Source: Bacilli bacterium
Lineage (GTDB): Bacteria > Bacillota_I > Bacilli_A > RF39 > UBA660
Assembly: GCA_017405445.1 (NCBI GenBank)
Contig: JAFRAK010000048.1
Location: forward strand, 1 to 62,652
DNA length: 62,652 nucleotides
Reading direction: 5' to 3'
Part shown: positions 39,414-47,651 of the stretch, piece by piece
How positions within the stretch are numbered: position 1 is the first letter of the stretch
Layout of the letters: each line of letters opens with the position of its first letter
Made by a program: the position numbers and the translations under genes
The notes under the pieces: model-generated
Database searches by the model: none
Told to the model about the DNA's origin: nothing
What the model saw: the letters and a program-made list of their open reading frames with translations, nothing else

Positions 39414-40127
39414 ATGGAAAGACTACAAAAAGTTATTGCAGAATCAGGTATTACTTCTAGAAGAAAAGCAGAAGAGTTAATTATAGATGGAAAAGTAAAA
39501 GTTAATGGAGAACTAGTTACAGAACTTGGAACAAAAGTATCTGAAAAAGATATGATTGAAGTCAATGGAAAAGTATTAGAAAAAGAAGTTAAAGAGTATT
39601 ATTTATTAAATAAACCAAGAGGAGTTATTAGTGCTTCTAGTGATGATAAAGGTAGACGTGTAGTAGTGGATTTAATACCAACTAGTGTTAGATTATTTCC
39701 TGTAGGAAGACTAGATTATGATACAACTGGAGTACTTTTACTAACAAATGATGGAGAGTTTTCTAATATTATGACCCATCCAAAGAATCAAATTGATAAA
39801 GTTTATTTAGCAAAATTAGAAGGGATTATTAAAGGAGATCAAATTAATCAATTAAAAAATGGAGTTGTAATTGATGGAGTAAAAGTATCTGCTTCTCGTG
39901 TAAAACTTAAGAAAACTGATTTAGAGAAAAATACTTCTATGGTTGAGATAACTATTCATGAAGGAAAAAATCATCAAGTTAAAAAGATGTTTGAAGCAGT
40001 AGGTTTTAAAGTATTAAAACTTACAAGAGAAAGAGTTGGAATCTTTACTACATTAGGATTACAATCAGGAGAATATAGAAAATTATCTCCTAAAGAAGTG
40101 GCAATAGTTTATAGTTTGAAGAAATAA
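39414..40127 (+). CDS. rluB: rRNA pseudouridine synthase, RluB/RsuA family
   Basis: 237 residues. N-terminal S4 domain (MERLQKVIAESGITSRRKAE), then the RsuA-family catalytic core with GRLDYDTTGVLLLTNDG (catalytic Asp near 103), LNKPRGVISA and HEGKNHQVKKMF. Gram-positive RluB modifies a uridine in helix 89-93 region of 23S rRNA. Strong AGGAGGGG ribosome site; terminator after. Confidence 0.92.
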   Translation: MERLQKVIAESGITSRRKAEELIIDGKVKVNGELVTELGTKVSEKDMIEVNGKVLEKEVKEYYLLNKPRGVISASSDDKGRRVVVDLIPTSVRLFPVGRLDYDTTGVLLLTNDGEFSNIMTHPKNQIDKVYLAKLEGIIKGDQINQLKNGVVIDGVKVSASRVKLKKTDLEKNTSMVEITIHEGKNHQVKKMFEAVGFKVLKLTRERVGIFTTLGLQSGEYRKLSPKEVAIVYSLKK

Positions 40128-40151
40128 TGAATTTGTGTCAAGTATTAGTAA

Positions 40152-40186
40152 ACAAAGGATTATCGGTGATAATCTTTTGTTTTTTT
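40152..40186 (+). terminator. Terminator after rluB
   Basis: 13-bp stem ACAAAGGATTATC / GATAATCTTTTGT (one wobble), 3-base loop, T-run. Confidence 0.85.
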
Positions 40187-40219
40187 GTTGTATAATTAAG
40201 ATAATAAAGGATGATAGGA

Positions 40220-42727
40220 ATGAGAAGATTTCAAGATAAAACAATTATAATTATTATTCTTATTGCAGTTGCCTTGTTGACAGTAGGTTATTCTGCATTA
40301 GCTTATACCTTAAGTCTAGGAGGAACAGCTCATTTTAGAACATTTTGGGATGTTTATTTTGATAATGCTCACGCATTAGAAGGTAGTGTTCAACCAGATA
40401 GTGCTGTTACAATTGATGCTACTAATCCATTAAAAGTAAATTATAGTGTTTCTTTTTCTAATATAACAGATTATTATGAATTCAGTGTAGATTTAGTTAA
40501 TTCTGGTACGATGGATGCAATGATAGATTCAATTGTTCCTTTAGCTAATGGAAATAGTTTTGATAATTTACCTAATTATTTAGATTATAGTATTGCTTAT
40601 GATGATACTTGTGGAATTGAAGCAAAACAATTATTATCTGCTGGTGAGACAGAAACAATTATCTTTAGAGTAGGGGTGAAAGAAGGTACTACTGCATCTG
40701 ATATTCCTTCTCCTGTTTCTCCTATTCCATTTTCTTTAGAAATTGTATTTGCTGTTGCGGATAATACTGCAGTAGAAGTAGATAGACCATTTGTTTATAA
40801 TGTTTTAAGAAGAGAAGTAGATAATGAAGGACTTGCGATAGAATATACTGGTACTCATAAAGATTCATTTACTGTTAATGGGAATAAAAAAATATATCAC
40901 TGGTATGCTGATAATGCTACTGATGGTGCAGAGGTTTTAAATAAAAATAATGTTATCCTTGGAGGAGTTTGTTGGCAAATTTTACGTACAACAGATACTG
41001 GGGGAGTAAAATTAATTTATAATGGTGAAGAAGAAAATGGAGAATGTCAGACTACACGTGGTACTCATTTTGGTACAAAAACATCTTCCATTATAGATTT
41101 AGATGGTGATTATTATTATGCAGATGATTATACTTATGATTCTACTAATAATTTATTTACTTTAAGTGGTACCAAAACTTCTATTCATTGGAGTGATTCA
41201 ACTTATACTGGTACAATACATAAATATACTTGTTTATCTAATGATCCAGATGCTACTTGTTCTACTTTATATTTAATTACGAGTTATTATAGTAGTACTA
41301 AAGGAAATGTTATTGGTTTTAATACTAATGTTCCTTATTATTCGATTGGGAGTGGAACATTTAATGATGATCCAGATAGTCCTTCAAAAGCAGGGTATAT
41401 GTATCATAAGGATTATGAACCAATAACACAAAATAATTCAACTTCGTTAAGTATCTATACTAGTAGAACAGGTGTTTCTAATAGTTCTGTTTATGTTAGT
41501 ACTGGAATATCTTATAATGATGCAACTAATCAGTATACTCTTGTTAATGTTGATGAAAGTGCTGTTACTAGAGTTACATGGAAAGATTCTTATAAAAATA
41601 ATGTAAATAAATATACTTGTTTAAAATATGCTGATACAACGTGTGATTCTGTTTATTATATTGTTTCTACTGCATTAAATGGTGTTTATTATGTAGAATT
41701 AAGTAATGGACAATTATTAAATGATGTGAATACCAATATGTATTTCGCAACTTCTTATGAAGGAAATACTTTAGTTAATCCAGTATCTGTTGGTAAAGTA
41801 GATTGGGCAGGAAGTCATTCTTATGCAGGATATTATTTCTGTAGTGATTATACAGAAACTACTTGTAGTGGACCAGTATTGGCAGTAAGAACTGCTGCTG
41901 CTACTTCTATTAGTTACTATTCTAGTGAAAACTCTGTTTTATTTGGAACTGATGTTAGTTATGATGATGTAAATGATGTTTATACTTTATCAGGAGATAC
42001 AAAAGAAATTTGGAATTTTGGAAGAAATAGTGATGTTATATTAAATTATCATTATACTTGTTATAATACAACAGGTACTTGTAGTGAAGTAAGATATGTT
42101 ATTGAACAAAATTTTAATTCTATGGGTTATTATAATTATATTATTCTGGATGATGAAGAAAATATTGAAGCTGTTGCGGATGAATTATTCTTTGGGGATA
42201 ATATCAATGTAAATGATTCTGATGCTAAATTCTTGATAGATGAATGGTATCGAAAGTATTTTATTTCTAATTCATCTTATTTGGAAGATGTAATTTATTG
42301 TGGAGATCGTAGTATTTCTAGTTTAGGATTTTTAAATCCTAGTAATAATGTTGGAGGTGTTGCATCTTTACAATTTAATTCTAGATTGGGAGATACTGGA
42401 TTATTGTGTCCTAATGAAACAGATCAGTTTAGTGTTTCAAATTCTAAAGCACATTTAACTTATCCTATTGCTTTACCATCATTACCAGAACTGGCAATAC
42501 TCGGAGATAATTCTATTCGTGGTGTGGGAGAGGTATATTATACTATGACACCTGATGGTTATACTAGTGCAATTGATATTAAAACTATTAGACCTGATGG
42601 TAGTTATTTGAATAGTCAAACAAGTGGTGGAATTGCTTATGCTCTTAGACCAGTTATATCTTTGAAGCCTGGTGTTAAATATGTAAGTGGAGATGGTTCT
42701 AAGACAACTCCATATCGAATTAATTAA
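40220..42727 (+). CDS. Large surface protein: TasA/camelysin-like N-domain and WY-rich / FGE-like C-domain
   Basis: 835 residues from the ATG at 40220 after ATAGGA. N-terminal membrane segment (about 9-30), N-domain with FWDVYFDN and YYEFSVDLVNSGTMDAMI (about 40-190). Next comes a module shared with 42796 and 52448: TGTHKDSFT, KIYHWYADNA, VCWQILRTTDTGGVKLIYNGE. Then Ser/Thr/Tyr-rich beta repeats with paired cysteines (HKYTCLSNDPDATC types). The C-terminus ends ALRPVISLKPGVKY, the tail of DUF6273/FGE-type lectin-like domains. Probably displayed on the cell surface through the N-terminal helix. Ordinary AT-rich composition throughout, in contrast to its neighbour. Confidence 0.65.
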   Translation: MRRFQDKTIIIIILIAVALLTVGYSALAYTLSLGGTAHFRTFWDVYFDNAHALEGSVQPDSAVTIDATNPLKVNYSVSFSNITDYYEFSVDLVNSGTMDAMIDSIVPLANGNSFDNLPNYLDYSIAYDDTCGIEAKQLLSAGETETIIFRVGVKEGTTASDIPSPVSPIPFSLEIVFAVADNTAVEVDRPFVYNVLRREVDNEGLAIEYTGTHKDSFTVNGNKKIYHWYADNATDGAEVLNKNNVILGGVCWQILRTTDTGGVKLIYNGEEENGECQTTRGTHFGTKTSSIIDLDGDYYYADDYTYDSTNNLFTLSGTKTSIHWSDSTYTGTIHKYTCLSNDPDATCSTLYLITSYYSSTKGNVIGFNTNVPYYSIGSGTFNDDPDSPSKAGYMYHKDYEPITQNNSTSLSIYTSRTGVSNSSVYVSTGISYNDATNQYTLVNVDESAVTRVTWKDSYKNNVNKYTCLKYADTTCDSVYYIVSTALNGVYYVELSNGQLLNDVNTNMYFATSYEGNTLVNPVSVGKVDWAGSHSYAGYYFCSDYTETTCSGPVLAVRTAAATSISYYSSENSVLFGTDVSYDDVNDVYTLSGDTKEIWNFGRNSDVILNYHYTCYNTTGTCSEVRYVIEQNFNSMGYYNYIILDDEENIEAVADELFFGDNINVNDSDAKFLIDEWYRKYFISNSSYLEDVIYCGDRSISSLGFLNPSNNVGGVASLQFNSRLGDTGLLCPNETDQFSVSNSKAHLTYPIALPSLPELAILGDNSIRGVGEVYYTMTPDGYTSAIDIKTIRPDGSYLNSQTSGGIAYALRPVISLKPGVKYVSGDGSKTTPYRIN

Positions 42728-42752
42728 AGAAAGTCATTTATGACTTTTTTTT
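42728..42752 (+). terminator. Terminator between the two large surface genes
   Basis: AAAGTCA / TGACTTT stem, 4-base loop, T-run. Confidence 0.8.
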
Positions 42753-42795
42753 ATATTGAAAAATGTTTATAATATAATTGGAAGGATATCGTAAT

Positions 42796-45501
42796 ATGAG
42801 GAGAATAAAAAGAAGTAAATCTAAAATTATTGTTGGAATTCTATCAAGTATTGTTTTAGTATTAACTATAGGATATTCTTTCTTGTCGCTTAATTTAAGA
42901 GTATTAGGTCTTGCCCATATAGGTGCAGTATGGAATATTCATTTTGATAATATTACAATAAATCCTGATAGTGCAAGTTTATCTGCAGGTGATATTGAAC
43001 CAGAAATAGATGAAGATAATGATTGTAAAATTAATTATAAAGTTACACTTACTCCAGGAGACTTCTATGAATTCAATTTTGATATTGTAAATGAAGGAAC
43101 CATTGATGGAATGATACAAAATATCATCACAAGAATAGAAGAAGATGCAACCGCAACATTTCCAAGTTATATAGATTATCATATATCTTATTCAGATGAT
43201 GTGGTTTTAGAAACTAATCAACAATTACTTGCGGGCACAACAGAAACATTAAAAGTAAAAGTAGAATTCAAAGATGAAGAAAATGTTCCACAAAGTGAAA
43301 CATTAGATTTAAGTTATGAAACTAATTATGTTAAAAAAACAAGTTCTGCTACCAAAGTAAAACACCCACAACCTTTATATAATGTGTTTGAAGATGAAGC
43401 AAATAGTGGAAGTGGTTTTGCAAGACAGTATACTGGACAGCATCATGATTCCTTCACAGAAGAACCATCTAAAAACATTTATCATTGGTATGCTTCTAAT
43501 GCAACAAATGGAACGACAATTTTAGATAAAAACAATGTCATATTTGCGAATCATTGTTGGCAAATGATTAGAACAACCGATACTGGTGGAGTAAAGATGA
43601 TTTATAATGGTGAAGCAGTAGATAACCAATGTTTATCTACGCGTGAAACGCATGTGGGATATGCACCTAGAACAAGCCAAAATTTAGCTTCCGCCTATTG
43701 GTATGGAACTGATTATACTTATGACTCTACAGCAAAAACATTTAAAGTAAGTGGCACAATAGAACAAACTACATGGAATGCTACAACAGGACCTAATTTA
43801 ATAGGAAAATATACTTGTAAATTAACAAGTGAAGATGGTTCATGCACCACCTTATATTTAGTAGAGTCATATTACAATACGACGAGTGCTTATGTAATAC
43901 TATTAAACTCAAATTCCAATTATTCACAATTTGGAACTTTACCATTTAATGCAAGTTATATTTCACCAACTTATGTTGGATACATGTATGGAGATGTTTA
44001 TGCATACAGCACAACAAATGGAACAACAAGTCAAAGCTTTACAACAACACAAACTATGTTACAATCAACATCTTTAGAAACATCATACTGGTATGCTGAT
44101 AGTATTGATTATGGAACTCTAACTGCTAATCGATATTCATTAGTAACCCCATACCAAGTAAGTGTTACTACAGATTATCCTAATTTGGTAGGAAAATATA
44201 CGTTTAGAAGTTCGAATCAAACAAATACTGCAACTAATGTTTACTACATAGCAGCAGTTAATAATACAACAATGTATTATAAGCAACTACAAAGTGGTAA
44301 TCTGCTATCTGCTTACGAACCAATAGTGTTTGGAGATTCCATTCGTGACAACGAAGATGGTACATATACAATTAATAATCCAACCAATGTAACATTATCT
44401 GATTGGTATACAAATTATGCAAATTATAAAGAAAAATATACATGTAATGATAGTAGTACAACATGTGCTTCTCCAAGATATACTACAGCCACAACATCCA
44501 CGAACTATACCTATATAAATGCAGGGGAGAATATCATGATTGGAAAGACAAGAAGTGGATTAACTCTTACGGATACAATTTTAGTTAGAAAAGATGAATT
44601 AGTAATTAATTCAAGTAATTATAGTGACTATAAATATACATGTAATACAGATAGTGCAATATGTACAGAAGCAACACTCCGAATGATATCTGGATATAGT
44701 GCAACAGGATATAACTATGCTCCAAATCATTATTATGGTAGTAGCGTAATATGGGATGGAACCAATTATACATTGGTAGATCCAATAGAAATCGAAAACT
44801 ATAATAATATGAATAATATTTCTACACATCATTATATGTGTGTATCAAACGGATTAAAAACGTGTGCGACAGTAGCTTATGTATATTATTATACAGGTTC
44901 AGGAACAATGTATTATATAACATTAAGAGATGGAGTTACAACAGTAGGTAAAGCACTAGAAGATATGCTGACAAAAAACACCACAAATTCTACAATGAAA
45001 AGTGGAGTAGATGCATGGTATAAACATTATCTATTAGAAGATTATGATGATTATATAGAAGACACAATATTCTGTAATGATAGAAGTATCAGAGCGTTAA
45101 ATGGATGGAATCCAGATGGTGGTATGACAAATACATATCTACAATTTAAAGGATATAGTGTAACAAGTGATTTAAGTTGTACCAATACAACCGATAAATT
45201 CAGTGTATCAAATAGTAATGCTCAATTAACTTATAAAGTAGGATTGATGTCAAGTCCGGAGATGAACATTTTAAATAATGTAAATGCTCGAAAAACGGGA
45301 CAAGATTATTGGCTTGCTTCGCCTGTCTATTTTTCCGACAACACCGCTCAAGGTCGTCGCGTGAGCACGGGCGGCGGCTTGAACAGCATCGTCGTCTACC
45401 TGTCTTACGGCGTGCGTCCGGCAGTTTCACTGATACCAGGCATCAAGTATTCTGATGGAGATGGAAGTATGGCTAATCCATATATTATAAAAACAAATTA
45501 A
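42796..45501 (+). CDS. Large surface protein with candidate hypervariable C-terminal cassette
   Basis: 901 residues from the ATG at 42796, after GGAAGGATAT; the TTG at 42778 precedes it. Layout as in 40220: membrane segment (about 12-32), N-domain (VWNIHFDNI, GDFYEFNFDIVNEGTIDGMI), module with TGQHHDSFTEEP, NIYHWYASNA, CWQMIRTTDTGGVKMIYNGE, long Thr/Tyr-rich region, and a C-terminal FGE/C-type-lectin-like end with YWLASPVYF ... LSYGVRPAVSLIPG. Codons for that end (45313-45423) are GC-rich and differ sharply from the AT-rich remainder, suggesting replacement by homing from a template. It would act as a surface ligand-binder. Confidence 0.7.
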   Translation: MRRIKRSKSKIIVGILSSIVLVLTIGYSFLSLNLRVLGLAHIGAVWNIHFDNITINPDSASLSAGDIEPEIDEDNDCKINYKVTLTPGDFYEFNFDIVNEGTIDGMIQNIITRIEEDATATFPSYIDYHISYSDDVVLETNQQLLAGTTETLKVKVEFKDEENVPQSETLDLSYETNYVKKTSSATKVKHPQPLYNVFEDEANSGSGFARQYTGQHHDSFTEEPSKNIYHWYASNATNGTTILDKNNVIFANHCWQMIRTTDTGGVKMIYNGEAVDNQCLSTRETHVGYAPRTSQNLASAYWYGTDYTYDSTAKTFKVSGTIEQTTWNATTGPNLIGKYTCKLTSEDGSCTTLYLVESYYNTTSAYVILLNSNSNYSQFGTLPFNASYISPTYVGYMYGDVYAYSTTNGTTSQSFTTTQTMLQSTSLETSYWYADSIDYGTLTANRYSLVTPYQVSVTTDYPNLVGKYTFRSSNQTNTATNVYYIAAVNNTTMYYKQLQSGNLLSAYEPIVFGDSIRDNEDGTYTINNPTNVTLSDWYTNYANYKEKYTCNDSSTTCASPRYTTATTSTNYTYINAGENIMIGKTRSGLTLTDTILVRKDELVINSSNYSDYKYTCNTDSAICTEATLRMISGYSATGYNYAPNHYYGSSVIWDGTNYTLVDPIEIENYNNMNNISTHHYMCVSNGLKTCATVAYVYYYTGSGTMYYITLRDGVTTVGKALEDMLTKNTTNSTMKSGVDAWYKHYLLEDYDDYIEDTIFCNDRSIRALNGWNPDGGMTNTYLQFKGYSVTSDLSCTNTTDKFSVSNSNAQLTYKVGLMSSPEMNILNNVNARKTGQDYWLASPVYFSDNTAQGRRVSTGGGLNSIVVYLSYGVRPAVSLIPGIKYSDGDGSMANPYIIKTN
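45313..45423 (+). other. GC-rich, NNC-codon block: candidate DGR variable region
   Basis: A hand count gives 67 G/C in 111 bases (60%), against AT-rich DNA on both sides. It keeps the reading frame. Many codons end in C (for example aac agc atc gtc gtc tac in a row), the pattern expected when AAC codons of a template are changed at adenines. It encodes the loop region before GVRPAV of a lectin-like domain, the usual place of DGR variation. No reverse transcriptase or second copy lies in the window. Confidence 0.55.
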
Positions 45502-45502
45502 A

Positions 45503-45528
45503 AAAGTATCCGATTTGGATACTTTTAT
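45503..45528. terminator. Bidirectional terminator between surface gene and ferredoxin
   Basis: AAAGTATCC / GGATACTTT stem with A-run before and T-rich tail after. Confidence 0.75.
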
Positions 45529-45716
45529 TTATCTTCTTCAATTGCTCCTGTTGGGCATACATCTATTGCTTCTTTTACTACTTCTACTTTGTCTTCTGGG
45601 ACTTCATTTACTTTTGCATGTGATAATCCGCTATCTTGAAGTTCAAAAATATCTTCTGCAACAGCTGCACATGCTCCACATCCGATACATGTTTCTTGAT
45701 TAACTTTTATTTTCAT
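45525..45716 (-). CDS. fer: [4Fe-4S] ferredoxin
   Basis: About 63 residues. CIGCGAC (C-x2-C-x2-C) near residue 10 and a later DVCPTGAIEE supply the four ligands of one [4Fe-4S] cluster; the single-cluster layout with an AEDIFEL loop matches Bacillus-type Fer. It carries electrons for cytosolic redox enzymes. The ATG at 45716 has the better distance to AAAGGAAG; ATG 45722 is also possible. Confidence 0.9.
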   Translation of the reverse strand: MKIKVNQETCIGCGACAAVAEDIFELQDSGLSHAKVNEVPEDKVEVVKEAIDVCPTGAIEEDK

Positions 45717-45868
45717 TTTCATCTTCCTTTCAAAAATATTATAACGAATAATCATTAGTTAGTAAAGAAAAGAATTGTCAAATAGTGTTTTTGATACTGT
45801 AAACCAACCAGAAATCATCTTTTGTTTTTATAGTTCTTGTGTTAAACTTATAATAGGAAGTGAGTATC

Positions 45869-46744
45869 ATGAGAAGAATGGATCGCTATGGTGATGAGAA
45901 TACGAAAGTATCTCGTTCCTTAAAAAATCAGGAATTGTATCAAGATGTAGCTAATAATCCTAAGTATACAAATATTACGGATGTCCGTAATGTAAATGCT
46001 TATGAAATTAATTCTGCAAATGATGCTACTACTCGTGAAAAATATCAACAAGTAAAAAAATATCAAGAACTTCCTAAAGTAAAAAGAGAATTAGATGATT
46101 TTAATCATTTATATCCTAAGACAGAGAAAAAAATATATGATATTAATACTGTATTAGAAGATGCAAGAAAAAATAGAAAAGATGACGTTGAGTTAGAAGA
46201 AAAAAGAAAATTAAAATATACTAGTTATAATATCTTAGCTGGAATTAATCTTGAAGAATTAATGAAATATCGTGAGGAGAAGAAAAAAAGACAAGCTACT
46301 CCTGAAGAAGAAGAGATTCATGATTTAATGGATACTATTGCTTCTAAGACTTTGGCTGGAGAATTGGATAAAGAAACAACGGTTGATTTACTTAGTGATT
46401 TAATGGCTACTAATATGCTTGATAAAGTATCTCCTTCTGAAGAAATTTCAGAAAGTAAAGTAGAAGTTCCAGAAGATTTACAAAAAGAACTTACAAAAGA
46501 AAAGCCTCTACTTTCAGAAATGGTACAAGAGTTAGAAGCAAAAAAAGGACAAGAAATAGAAAATTCTTCTAGTGTAGATAAAGATTTTTATACAAAAAGT
46601 ATGGATTTATCAGAAGAAGATTTTGAGATGTCTGATGATTTTGCAGAAAAAAAATTACCTGTAGGAGTTAAAATATTACTTGTTATTATTGTACTTGTAG
46701 TACTTGCAGTAGCAGGATATTTTATTTATCAAAAATTGATATAA
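45869..46744 (+). CDS. Tail-anchored membrane protein, unknown
   Basis: 291 residues from the ATG at 45869 after AGGAAGTGAG. Charged, helical cytosolic body (about 1-255) with K/E-rich coiled-coil parts (about 60-120 and 200-245), then a single C-terminal membrane helix (VKILLVIIVLVVLAVAGYFIY, about 266-288). No signal peptide, so the bulk faces the cytosol. No family recognised. It has its own upstream region and a terminator, and lies two genes before polC. Confidence 0.6.
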   Translation: MRRMDRYGDENTKVSRSLKNQELYQDVANNPKYTNITDVRNVNAYEINSANDATTREKYQQVKKYQELPKVKRELDDFNHLYPKTEKKIYDINTVLEDARKNRKDDVELEEKRKLKYTSYNILAGINLEELMKYREEKKKRQATPEEEEIHDLMDTIASKTLAGELDKETTVDLLSDLMATNMLDKVSPSEEISESKVEVPEDLQKELTKEKPLLSEMVQELEAKKGQEIENSSSVDKDFYTKSMDLSEEDFEMSDDFAEKKLPVGVKILLVIIVLVVLAVAGYFIYQKLI

Positions 46745-46780
46745 AAAAGATAAAGTTCTTATTCAACTTTTTCTTTTTTT
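46745..46780 (+). terminator. Possible terminator after the tail-anchored protein
   Basis: AAAAGATAAAGTT / AACTTTTTCTTTT imperfect stem with a T-run. Confidence 0.5.
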
Positions 46781-46814
46781 TTGGTATTATATTTATAAGA
46801 GTGGTGAAGTGATA

Positions 46815-47630
46815 ATGACAGTAAAATTTGTAGTAAATGATTATTGTTTGATATGGAATTTATTATTTCAAGTTTCTGTATCTAATAATATATATAGAGT
46901 TAAACAAAAGATATGGGAAACATATAAGACGGAATATAATGAAACTTATCGAGATAAAGCTGCAATACTTCGAGATGGAAAAGATTTTATTCCTAATAAT
47001 GATACCGTTTATAATATAATTCTTGAGAGTAATACTTATGATAGAGTAAAAAAATTAGCAGAGAAATATCGATTAGATATTATGAAATTATGGGATAAGA
47101 ATAAAAAAGAAACTTCTTATTTATTTGATAAGATTGTTAGAATGGAAATACCTGAATATACTTTTTTTGTAGTTAATAAGGAGTTTGAGATCATTGATCA
47201 TTCTTCTGATAAAAGTATGATGATTGGAAAAACTATAGATTCTAAGAATCCATTTAATATTTTATTTGAAATTAATTTAGATATTTTAATGGATCATATA
47301 AAGAAGTATAATCCAGAAGGAGAAATGTTTAAGATAGCAATTATAGAACTTGCTGTATTAAATGAATATGCTACTAGACTTACGGGAAGAAGTTATTATT
47401 TAAGTGGAAATCCAGAACTATTATCTTTAAAGAGATGGTTGTATCCATATTGGTTAATGTATTTGGGAATACCGAAAGAAGATTTTTTATCTTGTATGAC
47501 AAGAGATAAAGTTGCTTTTGATGCGGATAAATATGCATATGAGAAAGAATTAAAAAAGATGAATTTGGAACAGTTTATTGATTTTTGTATTCGTAATAAA
47601 AGATATATTATACGTGATGCAAAAATGTAG
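46815..47630 (+). CDS. Unknown protein preceding polC
   Basis: 271 residues from the ATG at 46815 (after GAAGTGATA). No signal or membrane helix; likely cytosolic. Mixed alpha/beta with many aromatic residues; MFKIAIIELAVLNEYATRLTGRSYYLSGNPELLSLKRW in the middle is the most distinctive part. I do not recognise it. An IELAVLNEYA segment recalls helices of metalloproteases but lacks an HExxH. Only 21 bases separate it from polC, so it is co-transcribed and may assist replication or simply be a neighbour. Confidence 0.55.
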   Translation: MTVKFVVNDYCLIWNLLFQVSVSNNIYRVKQKIWETYKTEYNETYRDKAAILRDGKDFIPNNDTVYNIILESNTYDRVKKLAEKYRLDIMKLWDKNKKETSYLFDKIVRMEIPEYTFFVVNKEFEIIDHSSDKSMMIGKTIDSKNPFNILFEINLDILMDHIKKYNPEGEMFKIAIIELAVLNEYATRLTGRSYYLSGNPELLSLKRWLYPYWLMYLGIPKEDFLSCMTRDKVAFDADKYAYEKELKKMNLEQFIDFCIRNKRYIIRDAKM

Positions 47631-47651
47631 AAATGAAAGCAGGGGGAGAAG

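Noticed and set aside
45200-45430. Reverse-strand ORF of 76 codons rich in Arg and Cys
   Set aside because: It is the antisense shadow of the GC-rich cassette in the surface gene; no ribosome site, and the composition explains the open frame.
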